64,000 bases of DNA from Bremerella alba (GTDB lineage: Bacteria; Planctomycetota; Planctomycetia; Pirellulales; Pirellulaceae): positions 558,001 through 622,000 of the forward strand of contig NZ_JABRWO010000001.1 of the NCBI RefSeq assembly GCF_013618625.1, given 5' to 3'. Below the pieces are notes generated by a model. The model was given only the letters and a program-made list of their open reading frames with translations. It was not told the DNA's origin and made no database searches. Positions 29,704 through 37,380 of the stretch are shown piece after piece. A program made the position numbers and the translations under genes. Position 1 is the stretch's first letter. Every line of letters begins with the position of its first letter.

Positions 29704-30540
29704 TTAGTTCAAGTCGGAACAGGCTGGCACTCGGCCCCTTGGGGAATCCTTGGCCGTTTGTTCCACCAGCTCGATCCACGCTTGAAGCGATGCTTTTTCT
29801 TCAGGTGTTATCGCATCAAGCAGCTCCCTTTTCAGGGCGATCTCCAGACGCCCTGGCTGGAAATGTGTCAGACCTATTCCGGACAGAACGAGTTGCTTGG
29901 AAGGGCGAAGACTGCGTTTCATATGTTCGATGTAGATTGGAGTGACCTCAAAAGATGGGTCCACTTGCTTCAACCAATATGCTCCGCGGATCACCGATGT
30001 CGTTTCGTCATACCGTATTATCTTCAAGAGATGGGGCCGAATCACTTCTGGATCCGCTTTTACCATTTGCAAGAGTTCAACCACCCCGCCAGGTATGTCG
30101 CGTTGTTTCAAGAGAAGCAAAAGTGCCGGAACAATCTGCGGTGCTAATTGCTCGGGGTTTGGTTCAGAACGCAGCAACTGTCTTAGGTCGTGCATTGCAT
30201 AAATCGCCACCGCACTTCGTGGGTCACGTACCTTCTCAAGCAGTACGGGAATCGCTTGCTCTTTCAGCGGCGATTGAAAGAGCGGAGATACTCCTGTGGC
30301 ATGCACAGGGACACCACTTTCCATCAAAGCAATAACATCCCTGGCTAACACAAATGCCTCCTCGTCCGACTGCCGTTGTTCTTCTCGCAACGCTTGAATC
30401 GACAGTTCCAACTCGTGGTTGCGCTGTCCTTGTTGGTTGTAAATCCTCCAGAAAGAGACTGCCAGTGACAGCACAATCATACCGCCGATAATTCGGTAGT
30501 ACCATCGGTATAAGTTGACCGCACGGGTTTCAGCAGACAC
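29704..30540 (-). CDS. Single-pass membrane protein with HEAT-like domain (type Y, second copy)
   Basis: A 278-residue protein: short charged N-terminus, one transmembrane helix at about residues 17-35, a coiled-coil stalk at 36-65, then an all-helical region with HEAT-like pairs (IPVLLEKVRDPRSAVAIYAMH, LAPQIVPALLLLLKQRD). It aligns with the protein at 32917-33759 through the shared VSPL motif after the stalk and the following IPVLLxxLxD and VPAxxxxL segments, so the two are paralogs. GTG start, overlapping the preceding stop by one base (TAGTG). It is last in the six-gene operon. No enzyme motif and no cysteine cluster is seen. Function unknown; possibly an extracytoplasmic scaffold. Confidence 0.78.
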   Translation of the reverse strand: MSAETRAVNLYRWYYRIIGGMIVLSLAVSFWRIYNQQGQRNHELELSIQALREEQRQSDEEAFVLARDVIALMESGVPVHATGVSPLFQSPLKEQAIPVLLEKVRDPRSAVAIYAMHDLRQLLRSEPNPEQLAPQIVPALLLLLKQRDIPGGVVELLQMVKADPEVIRPHLLKIIRYDETTSVIRGAYWLKQVDPSFEVTPIYIEHMKRSLRPSKQLVLSGIGLTHFQPGRLEIALKRELLDAITPEEKASLQAWIELVEQTAKDSPRGRVPACSDLN

Positions 30541-31181
30541 TATTCTTCCTCCACTTGCTGACGAGGAAGATCGTACGCCCGCAGCGTATGCAGAGCCCGT
30601 TCTGCAACGGTCTGGTTGGAATCTTGTGTAAGAGGTTTTGCGAATTCTCGAATCTTGTGTTCAACTTGTTCAAGTCGCTCACGATGAACGTACGCTGGCA
30701 GATTCTTCAAACATTCAAGGATGCGGACTTGGACAATCACATCAGATTGCGGATACCGCTCGATCAACCGGTCCACCAATTCACTCAGTTGATTATCATT
30801 GGCCTGCAAATAAAAATGAATGGAGTCGTTCATCAATGGAATATGCATGTAATGAGGTGATGGAAATTGGCCGCGCATAAAAATGGAAGGAGAGGGATAC
30901 TCAACCAAAAACATCACCCTTTTCGGTGTTCGCCAAACTCCTTGTTTCTGCTGTAGCGACTGAATTAGGCGATTAAGTTTGTCATGCCGTATTTCCGCTT
31001 CCGAGAACTCCTGAGCGACCATTGCCTGCTCGGTCATCAGCTCTCGATACCGCTTCTCTTGAGTAGCGAGTGCTGAGTAGCCCCCCAGCCCCACCCCGGC
31101 GATCGTGGGAATCACAAAGAGTAAAAACCTCAGTGAGAACTGCGGCCTGCGTGGTCGAGGGTGAGCTTCATCTGGCGTCAT
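30540..31181 (-). CDS. Single-pass membrane protein with coiled coil (type X, second copy)
   Basis: A 213-residue protein. A short Pro/Arg-rich N-terminus leads into a transmembrane helix with the motif FLLFVIPTIAGVG (residues 19-31), then a coiled coil (about 41-85) and a globular helical domain with IPLMNDSIHFYLQAN and LVDRLIERYPQSD. These segments recur in the gene at 33756 (FLLFVIPTVAGLG, VPLWHDVNRFFLQAD), which proves paralogy. The ATG at 31181, preceded by AAGGGC, is preferred over a TTG eight codons upstream. It shares one base with the next gene. Function unknown. Confidence 0.77.
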   Translation of the reverse strand: MTPDEAHPRPRRPQFSLRFLLFVIPTIAGVGLGGYSALATQEKRYRELMTEQAMVAQEFSEAEIRHDKLNRLIQSLQQKQGVWRTPKRVMFLVEYPSPSIFMRGQFPSPHYMHIPLMNDSIHFYLQANDNQLSELVDRLIERYPQSDVIVQVRILECLKNLPAYVHRERLEQVEHKIREFAKPLTQDSNQTVAERALHTLRAYDLPRQQVEEE

Positions 31182-31229
31182 ATTGCCCTTGCGATGTTCT
31201 TGCAATCAGGGTCGTTCCGCAGTTCATGC

Positions 31230-31973
31230 CTAACGAAAGTCTTGATACTTCTCAAACAACGCATCCGCCTCGTCCTCAGGCATATAGTTGGGTAGGCGAT
31301 GCAATATGGACCGCCACTGCGAGTGCTTTCGCTCGATCATTTCAATCAGCCGAGGGGCAATATCGACGTTCGGGTTGAGCTCTGCCAGCACGTAGGCGGC
31401 ATACGGGGCGAAAGTGTCTTCGTCATCCATCATCCGCGATCGCAGACCGGCTAGAATCGCTTCGTCGTTAATCTTCTCGTCTCGAAGCCAGGGCAGCAGC
31501 TTATTGAAACCGACAATCGATCGCCGATGCAGCAGCTTTACCAATCCATCGCGGTAGTCTAGCTCATAGCGATCAAAACGTGGTGATGCCTGAGCAAATT
31601 GAAGCAACCGCCAGGCACGTTGCCGCTTTTCCTGTTCTTCGTGATCCAACATCTCGATTAATTGCGGCACACTAACTTCATATACAGGAGCTTCCGCCGA
31701 GGCAATGGAGCGGGCCTGGTCCTCGAAGACGCGAGTTGGATGCGAGTTCTCGATGACGCTAAGCACGTCCTCAAAGCTATCGAATCCTTTAAATGTCTCG
31801 ATCTGATGGAGCCGAATCTGAAGGCTGGCGAGCTCCCCCTGCTTGCCAGTTGCATCGGATCGAAGTGGCTGCAATTCCTGCTGCCATCTCGCACGATCGA
31901 TTCCCCAGCCTATTGCCAGGATTAGAAGAAGTACCATCGCCAGAACACGAAAGATGCGCCCCTGCCCGTTCAT
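31230..31973 (-). CDS. Single-pass membrane protein (type Z, second copy)
   Basis: A 247-residue protein with a transmembrane helix at about residues 9-24 (FRVLAMVLLLILAIGWG), a coiled-coil stretch (residues 28-62) and a helical C-terminal domain. The end (RLIEMIERKHSQW and MPEDEADALFEKY) matches the end of the gene just upstream (RLKQLVRNRKSNW and SAPEAEAFLKEQ), so the two are tandem paralogs, this one about 65 residues shorter. It starts 5 bp after that gene's stop, with GGAG in the upstream gene's last codons. No recognised family; function unknown. Confidence 0.77.
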   Translation of the reverse strand: MNGQGRIFRVLAMVLLLILAIGWGIDRARWQQELQPLRSDATGKQGELASLQIRLHQIETFKGFDSFEDVLSVIENSHPTRVFEDQARSIASAEAPVYEVSVPQLIEMLDHEEQEKRQRAWRLLQFAQASPRFDRYELDYRDGLVKLLHRRSIVGFNKLLPWLRDEKINDEAILAGLRSRMMDDEDTFAPYAAYVLAELNPNVDIAPRLIEMIERKHSQWRSILHRLPNYMPEDEADALFEKYQDFR

Positions 31974-31978
31974 GTCGT

Positions 31979-32920
31979 TTACTCCGCCTCACCGGGAAAC
32001 ATTTGCCGGCGTTTTAACTGGCTTAGTGTTCGCGCGAAAAATTGACGGTCTTGGTCATGGGTGGCTTCGACCAGTTGCTCTTTCAGGAACGCTTCCGCCT
32101 CGGGCGCGGACACCCTTTCTGGCAGTATCGCCGCCGCCAACTCCCAATTCGACTTGCGATTGCGGACCAACTGTTTCAATCGCGCAACGGCTTGATAGTC
32201 CACGTCGATCGCTTCGATTGCCAAGGCCGCGAAGACCGCAGCCGGATCGTCGTCGTTCGCTTCAATCTCCTGAAGATCTGAGAGCGCAATACGAGCTTGT
32301 AGACCGATCGATTCCAGGGCTTGAACGGCCGCGATCCGAACCAATTTATTGTTATCCTTCAAACGCTCCACGAGTGCTGGCACCAACAACGAGAGATGCG
32401 TCTGCATCTGCTCTGGTCGATAAACTACCAACGCATGAAACGTCCGAATCATTTCTTCGCGTACGGTGTCCTCAGGAACTTCGAGATACTCAAGCGAACG
32501 TGGGATGGCTTCGTGAAATAAATGCTCTGGAGCACTTATCAATTGACATGCTAGGCCAAAGGCAAAACCGGTCCGAAAGACCCGAGACGCTCGCTCGTGT
32601 TCACGAATGGCCTCTAGTTGCTGTAGGAACACTTCCGTCGATTCCGGAAAGTCTCTCTTCCTCAAATATACCCGCGGAATGACGTTCTGGGCCGTTATAC
32701 GCAAGCTGCTCACCAGATCGGGATAGTACCGATTCACTTCAATCTGATCGGTCAGTACGACGATCTGCTCGTCCATGACGGCTATTTCTGTCGGCAATCG
32801 CTCTAAGTCGTGGACGGCCTGGGTATGGGCCCGAAACCAACCCAGCGCTAACGCGCAGACTAAGATCCAATAGGCGGCCCAGCCAAGTCCAAACTGAAAT
32901 TTCCAATGCGTTGCGTTCAT
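31979..32920 (-). CDS. Single-pass membrane protein with HEAT-like domain (type Z, first copy)
   Basis: A 313-residue protein with a transmembrane helix at residues 9-29, a coiled coil at 32-65 and HEAT-like helical repeats from about 90 to 300, the clearest being LVPALVERLKDNNKLVRIAA with its VQALESIG continuation, a textbook HEAT pair. The C-terminal part is shared with the following gene. Start and preceding stop overlap (ATGA). No catalytic motif is visible. As in its neighbours, the predicted arrangement puts a short N-terminus in the cytoplasm and the stalk plus repeat domain outside the membrane, though orientation is only inferred. Confidence 0.78.
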   Translation of the reverse strand: MNATHWKFQFGLGWAAYWILVCALALGWFRAHTQAVHDLERLPTEIAVMDEQIVVLTDQIEVNRYYPDLVSSLRITAQNVIPRVYLRKRDFPESTEVFLQQLEAIREHERASRVFRTGFAFGLACQLISAPEHLFHEAIPRSLEYLEVPEDTVREEMIRTFHALVVYRPEQMQTHLSLLVPALVERLKDNNKLVRIAAVQALESIGLQARIALSDLQEIEANDDDPAAVFAALAIEAIDVDYQAVARLKQLVRNRKSNWELAAAILPERVSAPEAEAFLKEQLVEATHDQDRQFFARTLSQLKRRQMFPGEAE

Positions 32921-33759
32921 GATTCACCTTGGCGGACGTACTCTTCAACATCGCGCGGCGACTGAAGGACACCACCTGGCGGCTGGTCGCCCAAGTATCG
33001 CAAGATACCTTCGTAGAGCCCTCGCAGCTGCGGATCCGATGCTTGCTTCTGGGCATTCTGATAGCTTTGGCGAACTTCGGCCGGGGTGAAGACTTGCTGT
33101 AAGCGGGTCAGCGTCGTCTTCCAGGGGTCGACATTGGCAAGAATATGCCGCGTCAGAAGGGGCACGACATCGCATGCAGGGTCCATGCCGCGGGCACTTC
33201 CAATCGTGGGGGATAAGCTGGCCCAGTTTCGTTCATCGGCCGTTTCCAAGACCACGGGCGCTGCCGCTTTGGCGTTGGATCTAAACGGCTGAAGAACAGC
33301 GGCGGCGTGCATTTTCAAACGCGGGTCCCTAAGTGCTGGAATCACTGCCGGCACGACCAAGGGGGCAAAGATTTCTCGGCTGTGATTCTCTGGATGAATG
33401 AGCATGAGGCCTTGCAGGGCCTGCAGTTTTACGAACGGGCGATCGTCCTTAAGCTGTCGCAAAAGCGCCCCAATGATTGGTCCTTTAACGTCCTCGTGGA
33501 TATTCAGCGGGCTAACGCGAGAGGTCGTCAACGACCACCCTGCGTCGAGCTTGGCCACTACCTGTTGCCCCTGGTTGTCTAAAGTCGTCTTGAGCAGATC
33601 GAGCCGGATTTCCAGCTTTTGATTATCGATCATCAGGGTGTGGTTCTGCAGAGCGACAAGTCGAACCTGCCCGAATAATATCGCTGCCATCACAACGACA
33701 ATCGCCGCGGAAACGCCTGCTATCCAAACATGAGTCTTGTGGTTGGAAGACTTGCTCAT
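32917..33759 (-). CDS. Single-pass membrane protein with HEAT-like domain (type Y, first copy)
   Basis: A 280-residue protein: transmembrane helix at residues 11-31 (VWIAGVSAAIVVVMAAILFG), coiled coil to about 65, then HEAT-like repeats (LLRQLKDDRPFVKLQALQGL, VVPAVIPALRDPRLKMHAAA). The VSPL motif before the repeats and their spacing match the last gene of the operon (29704-30540). It overlaps its neighbours by four bases on both sides (ATGA at 33756-33759 and 32917-32920), so translation is coupled throughout. Function unknown. Confidence 0.78.
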   Translation of the reverse strand: MSKSSNHKTHVWIAGVSAAIVVVMAAILFGQVRLVALQNHTLMIDNQKLEIRLDLLKTTLDNQGQQVVAKLDAGWSLTTSRVSPLNIHEDVKGPIIGALLRQLKDDRPFVKLQALQGLMLIHPENHSREIFAPLVVPAVIPALRDPRLKMHAAAVLQPFRSNAKAAAPVVLETADERNWASLSPTIGSARGMDPACDVVPLLTRHILANVDPWKTTLTRLQQVFTPAEVRQSYQNAQKQASDPQLRGLYEGILRYLGDQPPGGVLQSPRDVEEYVRQGES

Positions 33760-34445
33760 GGCATGGCCTCCTTGCCGTCGGAAAACTCATCGAGGTTAAA
33801 CGCCTGGCGTAGCCGCTTCGCCTGCTTTCTCAAAAGTGGATTAGCATCTGCTGGAACCACGTCCGCCAAACGCCGGGCATCCTCGGCCAATGCATTCACA
33901 TGACGGGGAGCATTAACAGGAACGTTCACCGCGAGGTCTAAGATTGAATACTTGTTCGAGTCGTCGCACTTGGGATACGCTTCCCGCATAAGCTTCAGCA
34001 GACGATGCAAATCAGCTTCATCCGCCTGTAAGAAGAACCTGTTGACGTCGTGCCATAGCGGGACTTCATAAAACCCTTGCTCTGGCGATCCTTCGTTCTG
34101 ATGGTAGTTCGTTAAGTAGTCGACAACCGCGTCGGCCGTTTTCCAGTGGTAGACTTGCTGGTAAATTTGCCGATCGAGTTGCTGCACCAGTGCGATCTCC
34201 GATTCCATCGTCGCAATCCTATCGTGCAGGACTGCCTGATGGGCGATGAGGTCGGCTCGTACTTGGGCTTGCTCTTGCCAATTGGCGTAGATCGCCGATC
34301 CCAACCCGGCGACGGTGGGAATGACGAACAAGAGGAACCAGAGCGGGAACTGGGCTCGTTTCGATGGCGGCTGTGCTACGTCTGGCTCCGTCTCAGGCAT
34401 TCCATTTCCATTGGGAAGGACTTTTGGGGTGGAGATCGCTTCCAC
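33756..34445 (-). CDS. Single-pass membrane protein with coiled coil (type X, first copy)
   Basis: First gene of the six-gene operon, 229 residues. The GTG at 34445 is taken as start because a perfect AGGAGG lies exactly seven bases upstream; a GTG at 34484 would add 13 residues but lacks such a site. A Pro-rich N-terminal segment precedes the transmembrane helix (about residues 33-54, motif FLLFVIPTVAGLG), followed by a coiled coil and a helical domain containing VPLWHDVNRFFLQAD and LLKLMREAYPKCD. Paralog of the gene at 30540-31181. The N-terminal Pro/Glu segment may be a cytoplasmic tail. Function unknown. Confidence 0.77.
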   Translation of the reverse strand: MEAISTPKVLPNGNGMPETEPDVAQPPSKRAQFPLWFLLFVIPTVAGLGSAIYANWQEQAQVRADLIAHQAVLHDRIATMESEIALVQQLDRQIYQQVYHWKTADAVVDYLTNYHQNEGSPEQGFYEVPLWHDVNRFFLQADEADLHRLLKLMREAYPKCDDSNKYSILDLAVNVPVNAPRHVNALAEDARRLADVVPADANPLLRKQAKRLRQAFNLDEFSDGKEAMP

Positions 34446-34452
34446 GGGCGCC

Positions 34453-34458
34453 CCTCCT
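34453..34458 (-). promoter_or_regulatory. Perfect ribosome-binding site deciding the operon's first start
   Basis: AGGAGG on the minus strand, seven bases before the GTG at 34445. It is the strongest Shine-Dalgarno site I saw in the window and fixes the start of the first gene of the six-gene membrane operon. Confidence 0.7.
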
Positions 34459-34629
34459 GGGAATAGGGTTGAGGCAACTTTCACCCTAGTTTTAATGGCT
34501 CAGCCCAAGTCTTTCCATATTTTTTGCCAATTCCAGGCAACCCGGGTTAAGTCGCCTCGATAACCATTTTGACTCGACGGGGGAAACGGGTCACTCACTC
34601 GCGGCCGCGAGACAATTCAACGAGGGGAG

Positions 34630-34668
34630 GATCGCTGGGCACCTGTCAGGCAGACGGACCCAGCGATC
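34630..34668. repeat. 10-bp inverted repeat in the six-gene operon leader
   Basis: GATCGCTGGG (34630-34639) is the exact complement of CCCAGCGATC (34659-34668), with a 19-base loop. It lies about 185 bases before the operon's first gene and 210 bases after the end of the CPBP protease gene. It may be a terminator without U-tract, an operator, or a leader hairpin. Confidence 0.5.
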
Positions 34669-34876
34669 GTGAATTTGCCAGCGTCTTGGGGAAGACACGC
34701 AGGCAGATGCTAGGCATCGACCGTGGCCGCATCGAATCATCGGGGGTTGATTCGATGATGGCTGCGGTCGAGTTATTTCTTGCCATCTTGTTCGCGTAGA
34801 AGCCTATAACTGATTGAATCATTTCGCGGTTGCGTCCCGCTCCGCTTCACGCAATTTAATTCGATGAGATCACCCT

Positions 34877-35662
34877 CTAAGAGAATGCGACTAACACGTC
34901 GTACATCGCATGCGAACCGGCCGCGATACCAAACCCGCGCAGGGCAAAGATCGACGCGAAGATCAGGCCGGCCGAAAGTCGAAACAGAAACGTATAGCCG
35001 TCGATCGGATCGCCACCGGGGACAAAGAAATTGTAATGCGCCGCGGCGAATACTAGGCTGCTAATGAGCATGGCCGCGAACGTCGCTATCAGTTTCGGGA
35101 AGGCAAAACCCTGAATGAAGACAATTAGCACTGGGATCAGCATCAAGCGAAACAGCAGTTCTTCGTAGATGCCGGCTCCGAAATAGGCGACGACCTGCTT
35201 GGCGGTCGTATTCACTTCTGGGCCGGCACTGGCCGCGACGACCTGCATCTGCATGACCGATGCCTGAAAGTAGGCCAGGCACAACAGCAACAGTCCCAGC
35301 ACCATCGATTCAGCGGCCATCAACGGTAGGTTGGTCGGACGAAACTGCCACGGATACGACTTCAAATGATGCCAGGCCAGAAGAATGGAAATGGTCAGCA
35401 CTGGCAGTAGAAAGTACTGTCCCAGCCCCATCAGCCCCAGGAACTGCCGTAGCCAGACATCGACGCCGTTGCGAATGGCATCGGGACCAAGCATCAGCAC
35501 GCCTGTTTCATAGATGGCCAGCATCGGCAGCACGAAGACCAAACTCGTCAGCGGTCGAGCGGTGGCCTGCCAATAGCCGAGCGGTTGTGTTTCGAGTTCC
35601 CCTTCCGGAGCGGACATGCGCGGGTTCTTTGCTGGCAATCGTTGTTCAAGCGAGGTTTCCAC
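34877..35662 (-). CDS. CPBP family intramembrane metalloprotease
   Basis: A 261-residue polytopic membrane protein with six to eight predicted helices. The CAAX protease/bacteriocin-processing (CPBP, formerly Abi) motifs are present: EELLFRLMLIP (EExxxR, motif 1) at about residues 165-175 and FAAAHYNFF (motif 2 His) about 45 residues later. Members are Rce1-like glutamate proteases; in bacteria they act in bacteriocin self-immunity or on unknown substrates. The start at 35662 may be 15 codons too early; an ATG at 35617 (MSAPEGELE) is equally good. It is divergent from the glycosylase gene at 35683. Substrate unknown. Confidence 0.85.
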   Translation of the reverse strand: METSLEQRLPAKNPRMSAPEGELETQPLGYWQATARPLTSLVFVLPMLAIYETGVLMLGPDAIRNGVDVWLRQFLGLMGLGQYFLLPVLTISILLAWHHLKSYPWQFRPTNLPLMAAESMVLGLLLLCLAYFQASVMQMQVVAASAGPEVNTTAKQVVAYFGAGIYEELLFRLMLIPVLIVFIQGFAFPKLIATFAAMLISSLVFAAAHYNFFVPGGDPIDGYTFLFRLSAGLIFASIFALRGFGIAAGSHAMYDVLVAFS

Positions 35663-35682
35663 TACTATTCCCGTCGGAATTT

Positions 35683-36456
35683 ATGCCAGCAGCACTTGAT
35701 TCCTCGTCGCCTGACTGGAACAACTGTTACGACCGGATATCGCCCACCCCCGTGTTAGTTGTCAGCGTGGAAACTCCCTTGAGCGACTCAAACGTCTCGT
35801 TAAATACCGTCTTCGAAAAGCTTCTCGAATATTACGGCCCCCAAGCCTGGTGGCCAGCGGAATCGCCACTGGAGATCATGATCGGCGCCGTGCTGACGCA
35901 GAACACCTCTTGGAAGAACGTCGAAAAGGCGATTGCCAATCTGAAAGACGCCGACCTGCTGCATCTGGGCCGGCTCAATGGGACCCGGCAGGAAGAATTG
36001 GCCGAAATCATCCGACCTTCAGGATATTATCGTCTGAAAGCCAAACGGCTGGCCAATTTGATCGATCACGTCGTGACCCGGTACGACGGGGACCTGGAGT
36101 GGATGTTTTCGCATGACGTGACGAGCCTGCGCGAAGAATTGCTTGGCATCAACGGCATCGGCCCGGAAACGGCGGACTCCATTCTTCTATATGCCGGCAA
36201 CTTGAAGACATTCGTCGTCGACACCTACACAGCTCGCATATTGAAGCGGCATGGCTGGATCGAGTGGGAAGCCGACTATCACCAGATTCAAGACCATTTC
36301 GTTAGCCAAGTGCCCAGCGAAACCGAGCATTACAACGAGTTTCACGCGCTGATTGTCCGCGCCGGCAACCAGTTCTGCCGGAAAACACCCAAGTGCGAAG
36401 GCTGCCCTCTTGCGTGTTATCTGCCCGAATCAGGCATCCAAGAGCCGGAATATTGA
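35683..36456 (+). CDS. Endonuclease III-family DNA glycosylase, probably monofunctional
   Basis: A 257-residue HhH-GPD protein. LTQNTSWKNVEKAI is the family's N-terminal motif, the helix-hairpin-helix reads GINGIGPETADSILLYAG and the catalytic Asp is Asp180 (VVDTYTARIL). Where bifunctional endonuclease III has a Lys (GxGxKTA), this protein has Glu (GIGPETA), so a beta-lyase step is unlikely; MagIII-type 3-methyladenine glycosylases look similar. Four cysteines at 232, 238, 241 and 245 would bind [4Fe-4S], with spacing CX5CX2CX3C, not the usual CX6CX2CX5C. The frame is open back to 35260 but the ATG at 35683 avoids overlapping the divergent CPBP gene; a GTG near 35752 is also possible. Confidence 0.82.
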   Translation: MPAALDSSSPDWNNCYDRISPTPVLVVSVETPLSDSNVSLNTVFEKLLEYYGPQAWWPAESPLEIMIGAVLTQNTSWKNVEKAIANLKDADLLHLGRLNGTRQEELAEIIRPSGYYRLKAKRLANLIDHVVTRYDGDLEWMFSHDVTSLREELLGINGIGPETADSILLYAGNLKTFVVDTYTARILKRHGWIEWEADYHQIQDHFVSQVPSETEHYNEFHALIVRAGNQFCRKTPKCEGCPLACYLPESGIQEPEY

Positions 36457-36644
36457 TCGGTGCTTGGCAGGATTTTTTACCAATCCCCCACAAGCCGCAA
36501 TTAACTACCCTTTAACGGTCGCTCACTTTCCATTCTCTAGATGGCCACTTCTTGAAACGCATCCATCGGCGTGTCAGAATCATTCCTTACATCTTTTGCG
36601 ACTTTGCGTGCCCCTTTTTGTTTTGAGCCGGAGTTGAAGCAAGT

Positions 36645-36932
36645 ATGAAAGTTGTTCCCCTGGGAGCCAATGTGGTCGTGCGGCGGTTGGAATCGGAAGA
36701 AACCACAGCCGGCGGCATCGTCTTGCCTGGAAGTGCTCAAGAAAAGCCGAAGCAGGGTCGTGTTCTGAGCGTTGGTGATGGTCACGTCCTGAAAGATGGC
36801 ACCAAGACACCACTAAGCGTCAAAGAAGGCGACCAAGTGATTTTCAGCAGCTGGGCTGGTACGGAAATCAAAGTGGAAGGGGAAGAACTCCTCATCATGG
36901 CGGAAAGCGACATTCTAGCCGTTCGCGGCTAA
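36645..36932 (+). CDS. groES: Co-chaperonin GroES, not followed by groEL
   Basis: A 95-residue GroES with the conserved N-terminus [19 protein letters not shown] and the flexible mobile loop ([20 protein letters not shown]), which contacts GroEL. The C-terminal half ([20 protein letters not shown]) closes the beta barrel. Unusually, no groEL follows: a hairpin comes 35 bases after the stop and the next gene encodes a prenyltransferase-like secreted protein. No CIRCE repeat (TTAGCACTC-N9-GAGTGCTAA) is visible upstream. Planctomycetes often carry several groEL genes elsewhere, so this may be an additional orphan GroES. Confidence 0.95.
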   Translation: MKVVPLGANVVVRRLESEETTAGGIVLPGSAQEKPKQGRVLSVGDGHVLKDGTKTPLSVKEGDQVIFSSWAGTEIKVEGEELLIMAESDILAVRG

Positions 36933-37380
36933 GCCGTTCGCCAGCAAACCTAACGCCATCGAACTCGCTAACCCTATGACTATGAAGGGGTTAGCTGCCA
37001 AGGACATAGGGTATTTGATCGAACGAGCAACCGATTCAATGAAGAATCTGTGATGGATCGGCCTGGTCGATGCTCAAGTCGTATATCCGGAACTTCTCTT
37101 AACGCTTTGCCTGAGTCTGCGGCGGCTTTCATTTCCGCCGAGTGGTTAATTGCCCTTTCTCGGTCTACAATTAGGTACTCCATGCTTGGTTTCATGGTGA
37201 GCATCGTGGTTCACCCTGGGCTTCGCAACGGTGCCCATTCGGGGTCGATGCTCTGCCAATTGATCCCCCGCGCGGTCTGCCAATGCTTTGGGCAGCTACG
37301 AGCACCTAGCAACCCGCCCGATGACCCCTGGCTTTGTCATCCGCGTTGACTTGTTTTCCCTAGAGATTGAGGTCTCCTAC
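36933..37380. other. Gene-free stretch after groES
   Basis: A 448-bp interval with the hairpin at 36967-36995 near its start and GAGG eight bases before the next ATG at 37381. I see no supported gene in either strand and no convincing promoter. Confidence 0.4.
36967..36995 (+). terminator. Hairpin after groES
   Basis: GCTAACCC (36967-36974) pairs with GGGTTAGC (36988-36995) around a 13-base loop, 35 bases after the groES stop. No U-tract, so its terminator role is uncertain. Confidence 0.4.

Larger units (their letters stand above)
34446..34876. other. Gene-free stretch upstream of the six-gene operon
   Basis: A 431-bp interval with a 10-bp inverted repeat at 34630-34668 and an AT-rich run near 34515-34530. 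The plus-strand frame at 34569-34799 is Arg/Ser-rich, lacks a ribosome site and is not supported as a gene. No consensus promoter was found. Confidence 0.4.

Noticed and set aside
29542-30147. Plus-strand open frame of 201 codons antisense to the last six-gene operon member
   Set aside because: Reverse complement of a well-supported gene; no start signal.
31843-32682. Plus-strand open frame of 279 codons within the six-gene operon
   Set aside because: Arg/Pro/Ser-rich antisense product across two coupled genes; no similarity or ribosome site seen.
34569-34799. Small plus-strand open frame upstream of the six-gene operon
   Set aside because: Arg/Ser/Gly-rich, no ribosome site, and spans the inverted repeat.
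35260-35682. Extended N-terminus of the DNA glycosylase
   Set aside because: It would overlap the divergent CPBP gene completely and is Arg/Pro/Ser-rich.
36457-36644. CIRCE element upstream of groES
   Set aside because: I looked for TTAGCACTC-N9-GAGTGCTAA and found nothing similar.
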